Both the position numbers and the translations under genes were made by a program. Shown piece after piece: positions 27,667 through 36,292 of a stretch of DNA of 64,000 bases. The stretch's first letter is position 1. Each line of letters begins with the position of its first letter. The stretch spans positions 1-64,000 of the forward strand of contig NZ_BDBM01000002.1 of the NCBI RefSeq assembly GCF_001612985.1, read 5' to 3'. The DNA is from Nocardia gamkensis NBRC 108242. GTDB lineage: Bacteria; Actinomycetota; Actinomycetes; Mycobacteriales; Mycobacteriaceae. Under the pieces are notes generated by a model. That model ran no database searches. It was given only the letters and a program-made list of their open reading frames with translations, and was not told where the DNA came from.

Positions 27667-28458
27667 ATGGCTGACCTGGAGGCGCTGCTCGGCGACTTCG
27701 CCGACGAATGCGCGGACCTCGAACGACTCGTCGGCCCGTTGGCGCCCGAGGAGTGGGCACGCGCAACACCCGCGCCCGGTTGGACCATCGCCCATCAGAT
27801 CGGCCATCTGGCCTGGACCGACGAGATCGCGACGATCGCCACCGCGGATGCCGCGCGCTTCGGGCAGTTGCTGACCGAAGCGGGGCCACGTGCGCTCACG
27901 TTCGTCGACGAGGCCGCCGAGAAGGCCGCGACCGAACCGCCCGCCGATCTGCTGGATCGATGGCGGCGCGGACGCGCCTCGCTCATCGCCGCGCTGCGCG
28001 CCGCGCCCGCGGGCGTCAAATTGCCGTGGTTCGGTCCGCCGATGAGCGCCGCGTCGATGATCAGCGCCCGCATCATGGAGACCTGGGCGCACGGGCAGGA
28101 TGTGGCCGATGCCCTCGGCGTACACCGCACGCCAACGACGCGGCTGCGCACCGTGGCCCATATCGGCGTGCGCACCAGGAACTTCGCCTACACCGTGCAC
28201 GGAAAGACGCCGCCCGCAGCGGAATTCCGGGTCGAATTGACCGCACCGGATCGCACGATCTGGAGGTGGGGGCCCGAGGACGCCGAACAGCGCGTGACCG
28301 GACCGGCGCTCGATTTCTGCATGCTGGTGACCCAACGCCGCCATCCCGACGATCTGTCGCTCGTGACACACGGCGACGACGCCGCGGAATGGCTCACTCT
28401 CGCACAGGCTTTCGCTGGTCCGACCGGTGCGGGAAGGGCAGCGGGCCAGTTCGCCTGA
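27667..28458 (+). CDS. TIGR03084-family protein (mycothiol-dependent maleylpyruvate isomerase-like)
   Basis: 263 residues. The N-terminal DinB/MDMPI-like domain has TPAPGWTIAHQIGHLAWTDE and MISARIMETWAHGQDVADALG, with metal-ligand His residues (HQIGHL and WAHGQD). It belongs with actinobacterial proteins related to mycothiol-dependent maleylpyruvate isomerase; the substrate is not known. I chose ATG 27667 (AGGGGAA site, MADLEALLGDF) rather than ATG 27613, since family members begin here. The upstream operator suggests it is a regulated gene. Confidence 0.82.
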   Translation: MADLEALLGDFADECADLERLVGPLAPEEWARATPAPGWTIAHQIGHLAWTDEIATIATADAARFGQLLTEAGPRALTFVDEAAEKAATEPPADLLDRWRRGRASLIAALRAAPAGVKLPWFGPPMSAASMISARIMETWAHGQDVADALGVHRTPTTRLRTVAHIGVRTRNFAYTVHGKTPPAAEFRVELTAPDRTIWRWGPEDAEQRVTGPALDFCMLVTQRRHPDDLSLVTHGDDAAEWLTLAQAFAGPTGAGRAAGQFA

Positions 28459-28821
28459 CCCGCCTGCACCCGGCCCGTCGACGACGCTTCGGAGCGGGCG
28501 AGCGCCACACTTGGGTGCGCCGTGTTCATGTCGACGGCCGGACGCCGTTGGCCGGGTGTCTCGAGTGGCAGTCGAGAATGGCGCTCGCCAGCTACCCGAC
28601 TATTTACCCGTCGGTGCGTTCACGGAAACATCGGCGCCATTTACGGCGCCGTGACGCCTGGTCATCCAATTGCGACCACGCCGTCTTTCGCCACGCCGGC
28701 TGTGATCCTGCTCTCTTCGATGCGGCACCCCGCCCGGCCCCACGGGTAATCTGAACGGGCGTACAGCTTCCCGGGGTGCTGGTCGCTGTGGGGAGCAGCG
28801 TCGCAGCGAAAGGAACGCATC
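28459..28821. other. Intergenic region
   Basis: No supported gene. A small hairpin, CGGCGCC-ATTTAC-GGCGCCG (28632-28651), could end the upstream transcript, though it is about 175 nt from that stop codon. I see no convincing promoter for the following gene. Confidence 0.4.
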
Positions 28822-29505
28822 GTGACAGCACATCGACCTGCCCAGGTCGCGCGGCATGCCGCCATCGTGCTCGCCGGTGCCGCCAGCTTGAGCCTGACCG
28901 TCGTGGCGGGCGCGTATGTCGTGCAGCAGATCGCCGATATGCAGCACTCGGCGACTCGGATCGCGGCGCCGGTCACTCCGCCCGCCCCTGCCGAGCCCGA
29001 CCATGGACGCCGGTACACCCCCTATCCGGTGCTGACCGGCACCAGTTTCGTCCTGCCCTCGGCTGCTTCGGTTCCGCGCGCCGCTGAGCCCGAAACGACC
29101 AAGCCGGAAACCACCGCGCCGCAGGTAGTTTCGCCTACCGCGCCACCCGCTCCCACACCTGTCGGCGGCAAGGTTCGATTCGGCGACACCTATGTCGGCG
29201 CGCAGGTCGCACAGGTCGAGGACGACACCGTCTCGGTCACCGTGGACACCAACGCTTTGATCATGCTGCCGGGTTACCTCCGCTCCGGCCCCACGTCGGA
29301 GATGCCGGCCGTGACCACGATGCGCACCGACCTCGATACCCACAGCGGTGAAGTGCGGATGGCGTTCTCCGATCCGCGACTGGGCGAGCACGACCTGCGC
29401 TTGAACCGGCACGCCACGCCCGCATCCAGCGGTGACCTCGAACAGCGGACCACCGAACGCGCGCCCGCCGCCGCGCACGGCGGAGCGGATTCCACCGCAG
29501 TGTGA
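28822..29505 (+). CDS. Membrane-anchored proline-rich protein of unknown function
   Basis: 227 residues from GTG 28822 (AAAGGA site). One N-terminal hydrophobic segment (AAIVLAGAASLSLTVVAGAYVV) serves as signal anchor. After it comes a Pro/Thr-rich linker (about 55-110) and a C-terminal domain with alternating beta pattern (GKVRFGDTYVGAQVAQVEDDTVSVTVDT). Probably displayed on the outer face of the membrane. I do not recognise the domain. It lies 22 nt before lhgO on the same strand and may be co-transcribed. Confidence 0.7.
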   Translation: MTAHRPAQVARHAAIVLAGAASLSLTVVAGAYVVQQIADMQHSATRIAAPVTPPAPAEPDHGRRYTPYPVLTGTSFVLPSAASVPRAAEPETTKPETTAPQVVSPTAPPAPTPVGGKVRFGDTYVGAQVAQVEDDTVSVTVDTNALIMLPGYLRSGPTSEMPAVTTMRTDLDTHSGEVRMAFSDPRLGEHDLRLNRHATPASSGDLEQRTTERAPAAAHGGADSTAV

Positions 29506-29527
29506 GTTACCGCCTACCCTGCTCGGC

Positions 29528-30712
29528 ATGAGCGCGTACGACTTCTGCGTCATCGGCGGCGGTATCGTCGGCGTCGCGACCGCGCACCGGATCCTGGCGC
29601 GCAATCCCGGTGCGAGCCTGGTGCTGCTGGAGAAAGCCAAGCGGCTGGCCGCCCATCAGACCGGCCACAACAGCGGAGTCATCCACTCCGGCATCTACTA
29701 TCCGCCCGACAGCCTGAAGGCCACGCTGTGCCGCCGGGGCGCTCGCTGGACCAAGGAATTCGCGGCGGCCCACGACATTCCTTACCGCGTCTGCGGCAAA
29801 CTACTGGTCGCCACGGACGACGCCGAATACGAACGCATGCTCGCGCTGCACGAACGCTCGATCACCAACGGCGTGGCCGTCGAACTGATCGACGCCGCGG
29901 AACTCACGCGGCGGGAACCGCGCGTCACCGGCGTGGGGGCCCTCTTCGTCCCGGACACCGGCATCGTCGACTTCACCCGGGTGACCGAAGCGCTGGCCGA
30001 GGAAGTCCGCGGCGCGGGTGGTGAATTCGTGCTGGGCGCCGAGGTCGCCACGCTCACCGAGACTTCGGATGCCGTGACCGCCACGGGACCGGCCGGCTCA
30101 TGGACGGCTCGCCGCGCGGTGGTCTGCGCGGGCCTGCAAGCCGACCGGATGGCGCGGGCGGCCGGTCTGCGCACCGACTTTCGCATCGTTCCCTTCCGCG
30201 GCGAGTACTACCAGCTGCCGCAGGAGCGAAACGGGCTGGTCAGCACATTGATCTATCCGATCCCGGATCCCGGATTGCCATTCCTCGGCGTGCATTTGAG
30301 CCCGACGATCGACGGAGCGCTGACCGTGGGGCCGAACGCCGTGCTCGGACTGTCGAGGGAGGGCTACCGCAAAGGCAGTGTCGACCTGCGGGACGCGCGG
30401 GAAGTCCTCGGATTCGCCGGATTCCATCGCGTCGCCAAGGCGAATGTGCGCACCGGTCTGCGGGAACTGCGCAACTCCCTGTTCAAGCGCGGATACCTCG
30501 AGCAGTGCCGCCGCTACTGTCCGGAGCTGACGCTCGCCGATCTGCGGCCGCGCGAGGCGGGCATTCGCGCCCAGGCGGTGCTGCGGGACGGAACGCTGGT
30601 GCACGACTTCATGATCGAGCGCACCGAGCGCTCGGTTCATCTGCTCAACGCCCCCTCACCTGCGGCGACCTCGGCCATGCCGATCGCCGAGCACCTCGTC
30701 GACCAGCTCTGA
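29528..30712 (+). CDS. lhgO: L-2-hydroxyglutarate oxidase/dehydrogenase
   Basis: 394 residues. The FAD Rossmann motif VIGGGIVGVATA is near the N-terminus. Strongly LhgO-like segments are HQTGHNSGVIHSGIYYPPDSLKA (split here as HQTGHNSGVIHSG and IYYPPDSLKA), CGKLLVAT, VPDTGIVDF, FRGEYYQL, YPIPDPGLPFLGVHL and GPNAVLGLSREGY. It oxidises L-2-hydroxyglutarate to 2-oxoglutarate, passing electrons to the quinone pool; membrane-associated in E. coli. ATG 29528 begins MSAYDFCVIGGG. In actinobacteria it clears a by-product of dehydrogenase promiscuity. Confidence 0.92.
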   Translation: MSAYDFCVIGGGIVGVATAHRILARNPGASLVLLEKAKRLAAHQTGHNSGVIHSGIYYPPDSLKATLCRRGARWTKEFAAAHDIPYRVCGKLLVATDDAEYERMLALHERSITNGVAVELIDAAELTRREPRVTGVGALFVPDTGIVDFTRVTEALAEEVRGAGGEFVLGAEVATLTETSDAVTATGPAGSWTARRAVVCAGLQADRMARAAGLRTDFRIVPFRGEYYQLPQERNGLVSTLIYPIPDPGLPFLGVHLSPTIDGALTVGPNAVLGLSREGYRKGSVDLRDAREVLGFAGFHRVAKANVRTGLRELRNSLFKRGYLEQCRRYCPELTLADLRPREAGIRAQAVLRDGTLVHDFMIERTERSVHLLNAPSPAATSAMPIAEHLVDQL

Positions 30713-30850
30713 GCACGCTGTGAACGACTTTCCTCCCAAGCAACCATTCGGTCGCAACCTGGCGAAATAACGGACGAAATCCCGTAGAGCCCTCGAATAA
30801 AGAGGAGAGCTGTAGTACTTTTGACGCCAGTCGTGGGACAGGGAGGGCCT

Positions 30851-31321
30851 ATGGGCCACATCAAGTACGCGAGTGACGTCGGAGCGCCCGTCGAGGTCGC
30901 TTTCAGTTATACGGACAACCATCTGTTCGTACCGGATTGGATGTTCGGCATCGCGGACTTCGTACCGGCCGGCGACCAGGACCGCGGACTCGGCGCGGTC
31001 TTCGCCACCACCACCCGCTTCGCGATCTGGCAACCGACTTCCACCTGCGAGATCACCGAACACCGCCACAACGCGGTGATCGGCTACACGCTGCGCGGAC
31101 GGTTCTCCGGCACGCTGCGGCTGCGCTTCGACCCACTCGGTTACGGGCGCTCGGTGCTGACCTCCGAGGCGGAGTACAGTCCACCTCGCGGAGTGGTCGG
31201 GCGCCTGAGCACCGGCTTGGTGGACGCCGCGGTCAAATCGGCGCTGCGGCGTACGGAGGCCCGGTTACGGAGGGAGATAGAGGAATTCCACGGTACCGAT
31301 CTTGTCGGTCGGATTGCGTAG
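30851..31321 (+). CDS. SRPBCC/START-like protein (polyketide cyclase/dehydrase-like)
   Basis: 156 residues. ATG 30851 has GGGAGG upstream. The layout is that of the SRPBCC fold: N-terminal strand and helix (IKYASDVGAPVEVAFSYTDN), a run of strands (TTTRFAIWQPTSTCEITEH, YTLRGRFSGTLRLRFDPLGYG) and a long C-terminal helix (VKSALRRTEARLRREIEEF). Family members bind hydrophobic ligands; the role here is unknown. It lies 11 nt before the RNase H start and is probably in one transcript. Confidence 0.8.
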   Translation: MGHIKYASDVGAPVEVAFSYTDNHLFVPDWMFGIADFVPAGDQDRGLGAVFATTTRFAIWQPTSTCEITEHRHNAVIGYTLRGRFSGTLRLRFDPLGYGRSVLTSEAEYSPPRGVVGRLSTGLVDAAVKSALRRTEARLRREIEEFHGTDLVGRIA

Positions 31322-31331
31322 GGTGCCAGCC

Positions 31332-31904
31332 ATGATCATCGTGAGCACCGACGGATCCTGCCTCCGCAATCCCGGCGGCGCCATCGGCTGGGCTTGGGTC
31401 AATCATCAGGGCTCCTCCGCCAGCGGGGGAGCCGCGTCCGGAACCAACCAGGTCGCGGAGTTGCGCGCGGTGCTGGAAGCGATCGTCGCCCACCCAGGGT
31501 CCGAACCCCTGCTCATCGAGAGCGATTCGCTCTACGCGATCAAATGCGCCTCGGAATGGGTATCGGGCTGGCGGCTCAACGGCTGGCGCACGTCCACCGG
31601 TGGCGCGGTGAAGAATGTCGAACTCGTCCGGCAGATCGATCGGGCCATCTCGAGCAGGCCGGGACCGGTCCGCTTCCGTTGGGTCCGTGGTCATGTCGGC
31701 AACTACTTCAACGAGCAAGCCGACGCGCTGGCCGGAGAAGCGGCTCGGCAGGCCGCGGTCACCGCGGCTGTCGCCGAGGCGAACACCGTGGAAATGCTCG
31801 CGGTGACTGTGGAGGAACCGTCGACGGCGCCGGAAGCGCCGAAAGACACGGCCGCGGGGAAGGCGGCCGCGCCGTCGGCGCCACAGGCTTTGACGCTGTT
31901 CTGA
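31332..31904 (+). CDS. Ribonuclease HI-like protein
   Basis: 190 residues from ATG 31332. The RNase H active site is visible: Asp7 (VSTDGSC), Glu43 (VAELRAV), Asp65 (IESDSLYAI), His121 (RGHVGN) and Asp131 (NEQADALA). It should cleave RNA in RNA-DNA hybrids. Residues about 1-140 form the catalytic domain; the last 50 are an Ala/Pro/Thr-rich tail of unknown role, longer than E. coli RnhA (155). Convergent with the mce operon across a bidirectional terminator. Confidence 0.9.
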   Translation: MIIVSTDGSCLRNPGGAIGWAWVNHQGSSASGGAASGTNQVAELRAVLEAIVAHPGSEPLLIESDSLYAIKCASEWVSGWRLNGWRTSTGGAVKNVELVRQIDRAISSRPGPVRFRWVRGHVGNYFNEQADALAGEAARQAAVTAAVAEANTVEMLAVTVEEPSTAPEAPKDTAAGKAAAPSAPQALTLF

Positions 31905-31935
31905 TCCGCCGGATCGTCGCAGGCTGCCCGAATGA

Positions 31936-31970
31936 CCTCCGGCGGTGGTGGCTCGGCCCACCGCCGGAGG
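31936..31970. terminator. Bidirectional terminator between RNase HI and the mce operon
   Basis: A perfect 13-bp stem, CCTCCGGCGGTGG / CCACCGCCGGAGG, with a 9-nt loop. It ends 7 nt from the stop codon of the Mce-associated protein gene. Confidence 0.85.
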
Positions 31971-31977
31971 CGCTCGG

Positions 31978-32778
31978 CTAGTTACCCGGCTGCGGTGCGG
32001 GCTGACCGGACGGCGCCTGCTGCGGCGCGCCCGGAGCGGGAGCGCCGGGCAGACCGGTACCGGCACCCTTCAGCATCGGCGAATCGAGCTTCTCGACCAG
32101 CCACTTGTCGCCGGACTTCTGCAGCTGGGCGATCACCACGACGAACTGACGCTCGGGGTTGGCCTGGGTGAAGTTGGTCCGATACTGCGTGAGGGTCACC
32201 AGCACCTTGGCCGAGGTCTTGTCACCGGCCTGGTAGCCGCACTGCACATCGTCGGCCCAGGACTTGACCTGTGCCTGCACCATGGCATCTTTCAGCGCCT
32301 TGGTCGCGTCGTCGAACTCCTTGAGGAACTCGCCCGTCGAGCCGGCCTTCACCGTGGTGAAGTAGTCGTCCAGATTCTTCGAGTAGTCGTAGACCGAGAC
32401 GTCCTTGCCGAACGTGCACGCGGCGCTCGTGGAGTCGCGGATCGCGTCGAGCTTGTCGCCGCGATCCTTGCCCTGCATGAAGAACACCACCACCGCGGTG
32501 ATCGCGGCGACCGCGAGCACGCCGGCCACGAACGCGGCCACCAGCGGAATCGAGGTGGACTTGCCGGACGGTGCGGAGGCCGCCGCCTTGGGCGAGTCGC
32601 TCTTCGCGGCAGGCTTCGCGCCCGCCTCGGCCTTGTCTGCCTTCTCCGCCTTGGACAGCTCGGGCTTCGCCGCGCCTGCGGCGTCCTCCGACTTCCCGGA
32701 TACCGCGTCGGTGCCCTTGTCGGAGGTGGCGGCCGTGGTCTCGGCGTCCTTGTCGGTCTCGGCGTCGTCGGTAGACAT
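31978..32778 (-). CDS. Mce-associated membrane protein
   Basis: 266 residues from ATG 32778. A long charged Ala/Lys/Glu-rich cytoplasmic N-terminus (about 1-85) is followed by one transmembrane helix (IPLVAAFVAGVLAVAAITAVVVFFM) and an extracytoplasmic domain of NTF2-like type: ACTFGKDVSVYDYSKNLDDYFTTV, GSTGEFLKEFDDATKALKDAM, then QYRTNF and a Pro/Gly/Gln-rich tail. Such Mas/OmamA-type proteins follow mce operons and stabilise Mce complexes. I prefer ATG 32778 over ATG 32808, which lies inside a palindrome. It is last in the operon, 132 bp after mceF. Confidence 0.88.
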   Translation of the reverse strand: MSTDDAETDKDAETTAATSDKGTDAVSGKSEDAAGAAKPELSKAEKADKAEAGAKPAAKSDSPKAAASAPSGKSTSIPLVAAFVAGVLAVAAITAVVVFFMQGKDRGDKLDAIRDSTSAACTFGKDVSVYDYSKNLDDYFTTVKAGSTGEFLKEFDDATKALKDAMVQAQVKSWADDVQCGYQAGDKTSAKVLVTLTQYRTNFTQANPERQFVVVIAQLQKSGDKWLVEKLDSPMLKGAGTGLPGAPAPGAPQQAPSGQPAPQPGN

Positions 32779-32806
32779 CGATAGAACCTGCACTTTCCCG
32801 GCGCGC

Positions 32807-32822
32807 ATCGGTGCGCACCGAT
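32807..32822. promoter_or_regulatory. Perfect 16-bp palindrome between mceF and the Mce-associated gene
   Basis: ATCGGTGCGCACCGAT is fully self-complementary and sits 29 bp before ATG 32778. It could be an operator for an internal promoter, or a processing or attenuating hairpin between mceF and the last gene. Confidence 0.45.
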
Positions 32823-32910
32823 TGGCTTCAGCGGCCCGCGGCAGCGAACCTTACGCGTTTCACCGGCGAGTATGCCCGCCCGACGCGAGGACCGCCGGGC
32901 CGGGTACGAC

Positions 32911-34089
32911 TCACCGCACCGGAGGCAGCGTCCGCTCGTTCGGATCCACACCCGGCGGCATGTGCGCGCCGTTGTTGGGCACGTCGGGCCGCGGCGCGTT
33001 GGCGGCACCGCGGATCTGCTGACCCGGGGGCGGGTTCTCGCAGTAGTTCCACATCGGGATCGTGCCGTCCTGCACGACCTCGTTGCGCATCTTCGGAGTG
33101 TTGTAGGTGCAGAACGGCCGCGGCCAGATGTCGATCATCGCGTGGAATTCGCCGTCGTGCGCCGGGACGCCGAGCGCCTCGCCACCGAGCGCGAGCGAGG
33201 GGAACAGCGCGCGCAGCGCGGGCAGCCGCAGCTGCGCCGCCTTCGTGATGGCCTGGAAATTGGTCGCCAGGCTGGTGATCGGATCGGCCGTGCGGTCCAC
33301 CACCGCGCCGAGGCTGGTGAGCTGGCCCGGCGCCTGGTCCAGCACGCGCTGCAATTCCGCGTTCGCGTTGTTGAACTGCTCGAACAGCACGCCGGAGTTG
33401 CGGGTCAGCGTGGCCAGATCGGGCTGTGCGTTGGACGTGGTACTCGCGATGGTGCGCAGATTGGTGATCAGGTTCGTGGTCTGCGGCAGCAACGAGTCCA
33501 GGCCCGCCGTCGCCAGGCTGATCCCGTTGACCAGGCCGCGCAGCTGATCCGGGCCGCCGCTGAGCGCGATGTCCAGCTCGTTCAGGATGACCTGGAAATG
33601 CTCCGGGTTGATCTGCGCGATCAGGGCGCTGGAGTTGTCCAGCACCGACCACACCGGCGTGGGCGTGTGGATCCTGTCCGGATCGAACTTGATCACCGCG
33701 CCGTTGGCCAGAAACGGCCCCTGTTCGGCATTCGGCCGGAAGTCGATGTACTGCTCACCCGCGCCCGACAGGGCCTGCACCGCGATCTGGGTGTCCACCG
33801 GGATCTTGTACTTCGACTCGATCTGCGCGGTGGCGGCGATGGCCTGGCCGCGATCGGACAGCTCGATCGATGTCACCTTGCCGATGCGCCACCCGCGCAA
33901 CGTCACGTCGTTGCCGGGTTGCAGACCACCGGAACGATCCAGATTCACCGTGACGGTGTAGTCGGACCGCAGCGGGTTCACCCGCATGACGTTCAGCAGC
34001 AGGTACGTCGCGCCGACCAGCAGCACGAGCACCAGGCCCACGTTCGACAGGAAGATCTTGCTTCCGAACAGTTTGCGCGCCGAGGTCAT
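32911..34089 (-). CDS. mceF: Mce family protein MceF
   Basis: 392 residues. N-terminal transmembrane helix (FLSNVGLVLVLLVGATYLLL), MCE domain at about 40-120 (VNLDRSGGLQPGNDVTLRGWRIGKVTSIEL), long helical region forming part of the lipid tunnel, and a Pro/Asn-rich C-terminus (PPGVDPNERTLPPVR). Its ATG overlaps the mceE stop codon (ATGA at 34086-34089). The six Mce proteins are believed to form a hexameric tube across the cell envelope that carries lipids to the YrbE permease. No substrate can be assigned. Confidence 0.93.
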   Translation of the reverse strand: MTSARKLFGSKIFLSNVGLVLVLLVGATYLLLNVMRVNPLRSDYTVTVNLDRSGGLQPGNDVTLRGWRIGKVTSIELSDRGQAIAATAQIESKYKIPVDTQIAVQALSGAGEQYIDFRPNAEQGPFLANGAVIKFDPDRIHTPTPVWSVLDNSSALIAQINPEHFQVILNELDIALSGGPDQLRGLVNGISLATAGLDSLLPQTTNLITNLRTIASTTSNAQPDLATLTRNSGVLFEQFNNANAELQRVLDQAPGQLTSLGAVVDRTADPITSLATNFQAITKAAQLRLPALRALFPSLALGGEALGVPAHDGEFHAMIDIWPRPFCTYNTPKMRNEVVQDGTIPMWNYCENPPPGQQIRGAANAPRPDVPNNGAHMPPGVDPNERTLPPVR

Positions 34090-35186
34090 CGCTGTCCTCC
34101 CACCCGGCCCTGCACCAATTGCAGCACCTGGATCAGGCTGCCCGCGAAGTCCTGCAAGTCGTTGAGGTCCTGGAGCTTGCCGTGCTGCGGATCGGTGAGC
34201 GCGCTGATGTCCAGGTTGGTCGCGGTCGCGTACACCGCGAAGCTGCTGCCGCGGAAGGTCGCGTCGACCTTCGGCCGCAGCACCCGTAGTCGATCGAGCA
34301 GGACGCCGAAGCCGTCGCCGGTCTTGGCTATCGCGTCCATCAGCTGGTGGGTGTTCTCCAGCAGCCCGTTCAAGCTCTCGGTCGAGGTGTTCGCGTAATC
34401 GCCGAGGGCGGCGCTGGCGGTGGACAACTTGGCGAGCAGATCGCCGAGGGCCCGGTTGTTCTCGGCGATGGCGCCGATCATCTGCGGCAGCGTGTCGGCC
34501 ACCTCGCCGAGTTCCGACCGTCTGCCCTCGATGGTGTTGGCGAGGGTGCTGAACTCACCGAGCACACTGTCCACCCGGGCGGAGTTGTTGTTCAGACTGC
34601 CGACCACGCCGGTCATCTCGGTGATCAGGTGGGCGAGCTGCTCGCCGCGGCCGCCGACGATGGAGTCCAGCTCGGAACCCAGCTTGGACAGGCTGGCGAT
34701 GCCGCCGCCGTTGAACAGCATGGAGACCGAGATGAGCAGCTGCTCGACGGTCGCGCCCGCGGAGGTGCTGTCGAGGGTGAGCGTGTCACCGTCGTGCAGC
34801 ATGTCCGCGCCGGGCTCGGTCTTGGGCTTGGACACCGCGACGAACACATCACCCAGCGGGGTGGCCTGACGCAGTTCCGCCGTGCTGCCCTTGGGCAACT
34901 CGATGTCCTTGCGGATGGTCAAGTCCACGACCGCCTGGAAGTTCTTGGTCTTGATATCGGTCACCACGCCGACATCCGAGCCACCGATCTTCACCTTCGC
35001 CTGGTCGGGCAGGTTCAGCGCGTTCTCGAAGACCGCGTGGATCGTGTAGGTCTCCCCGCCCTGACCCGGTTTCGGCAACGGCAGCTTCTCCACGGTGAGC
35101 CCGCAGCCGGAGGTGACCGCCACACCGGCTACCGCGGCGACGGCGACCAGCGTCCTGCGTGCCTTGATCGTCATTCGGTACGTCAT
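34086..35186 (-). CDS. mceE: Mce family lipoprotein MceE
   Basis: 366 residues with a lipoprotein signal peptide: ARRTLVAVAAVAGVAVTSGC, lipobox TSGC. The MCE domain follows (FENALNLPDQAKVKIGGSDVGVVTDI), then the helical tunnel region. The lipid anchor and its place between mceD and mceF match the E (Lpr) subunit. Start ATG 35186 overlaps the mceD stop codon; a second ATG at 35174 would remove four residues. Confidence 0.93.
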   Translation of the reverse strand: MTYRMTIKARRTLVAVAAVAGVAVTSGCGLTVEKLPLPKPGQGGETYTIHAVFENALNLPDQAKVKIGGSDVGVVTDIKTKNFQAVVDLTIRKDIELPKGSTAELRQATPLGDVFVAVSKPKTEPGADMLHDGDTLTLDSTSAGATVEQLLISVSMLFNGGGIASLSKLGSELDSIVGGRGEQLAHLITEMTGVVGSLNNNSARVDSVLGEFSTLANTIEGRRSELGEVADTLPQMIGAIAENNRALGDLLAKLSTASAALGDYANTSTESLNGLLENTHQLMDAIAKTGDGFGVLLDRLRVLRPKVDATFRGSSFAVYATATNLDISALTDPQHGKLQDLNDLQDFAGSLIQVLQLVQGRVGGQR

Positions 35187-36292
35187 TTCGTCAGTCCGAG
35201 CAGTGCGGCGGTGAGCCCGTAGTCGGGTCCGAAGTCCTGCATGTTTCCGGTACGGCAGCCGTCGGCCTTCATCTGGATGCGCTCACAGAACAGGCTGACG
35301 ATCTCACCCGACAGCGCGGTTCCGATCACCGCGTGCAGCCGGACGTACCCGTGCTCGCGGTTGACGATGTTGTCGACGTTCTGCATGACCATCGGCGCCA
35401 GGTCGGCGACTTCGGTGAGGCCGTAGGCGTTGTCGCGCAACTGCTGGGTCACGTTGGTCAGGCCGGTCATCGTGCCGGACAACTGGCTCTCGTACTGCGT
35501 CAGCGTGGTGCTGGTGTTGCGCAGGAAGGCGAGGAGTTGATCGAGCGTGGCCTGTAGACCGGGCGCTTGATCGGCGAGCAGGCCGGTCATCTGGGTCACC
35601 CGGTTGCTGAAATCGCGCACGGACTGGTCGTTCTCGGCCAGCATGGTGGTGAGGTCGTTCAGCTTGATGATGATGCTGGAGATCGCGTCCTTGTTGTCCA
35701 CACCGACCTTCAGCGCGCTGGACAGCGCGTTGAGGGTGTCACGGATCTTCTCGCCGTTGCCGTTGAGCATCGGGTAGAGCACCCGGCCCGACAGCGGGCC
35801 GATTCCCTCCTGGCCCGGCTCCGGCTTCAGCGCGGCGGCGAACTGATCGATGGTCTTGATCATCGTGTCCAGCTCGACCGGCGTCTTGGTCCGGGCCTTG
35901 GGCAGATGATCGCCGTCGGACAGGGTCGCGCCGCCGGTGTAGACCGGGGTGAGTTCGATGTGCCGGTCGGTCACGATGGACGGCGAGATGATCGCGGCGA
36001 TGGCGTCCTTCGGGATCTTCACGTCCTTGTCGATGGACATGTGCACCTCGATCAGGGTGCCTTTGGGCACGATCTTGTCGACCTTGCCGACGTCGAGCCC
36101 GAGCACCGTGATCGGATTGCCCTCGTAGATGCCCGCGATGTTGTCGAAGTCCGCGGTGAACTGCAGGGTGGTGCCCAGCGCGTTGTTCACCGAACTCGGC
36201 AGCAGCGAACAGCTGCCGATCGTGAGCGCGGCGGCGCTGATCATGAACGCCTTCGCGACGGTCCTCAGCGGAAAGCCCGTGCGGAATCTCAT
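35183..36292 (-). CDS. mceD: Mce family protein MceD
   Basis: 369 residues from ATG 36292, which overlaps the mceC stop codon (ATGA at 36289-36292). The N-terminus (LRTVAKAFMISAAALTIGSC) is a hydrophobic signal with a possible lipobox IGSC, so this subunit may also be lipid-anchored. MCE domain: ADFDNIAGIYEGNPITVLGLDVGKVDKI region. A long alpha-helical region follows. An in-frame extension to 36349 would run further into mceC and is rejected. Confidence 0.92.
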   Translation of the reverse strand: MRFRTGFPLRTVAKAFMISAAALTIGSCSLLPSSVNNALGTTLQFTADFDNIAGIYEGNPITVLGLDVGKVDKIVPKGTLIEVHMSIDKDVKIPKDAIAAIISPSIVTDRHIELTPVYTGGATLSDGDHLPKARTKTPVELDTMIKTIDQFAAALKPEPGQEGIGPLSGRVLYPMLNGNGEKIRDTLNALSSALKVGVDNKDAISSIIIKLNDLTTMLAENDQSVRDFSNRVTQMTGLLADQAPGLQATLDQLLAFLRNTSTTLTQYESQLSGTMTGLTNVTQQLRDNAYGLTEVADLAPMVMQNVDNIVNREHGYVRLHAVIGTALSGEIVSLFCERIQMKADGCRTGNMQDFGPDYGLTAALLGLTK

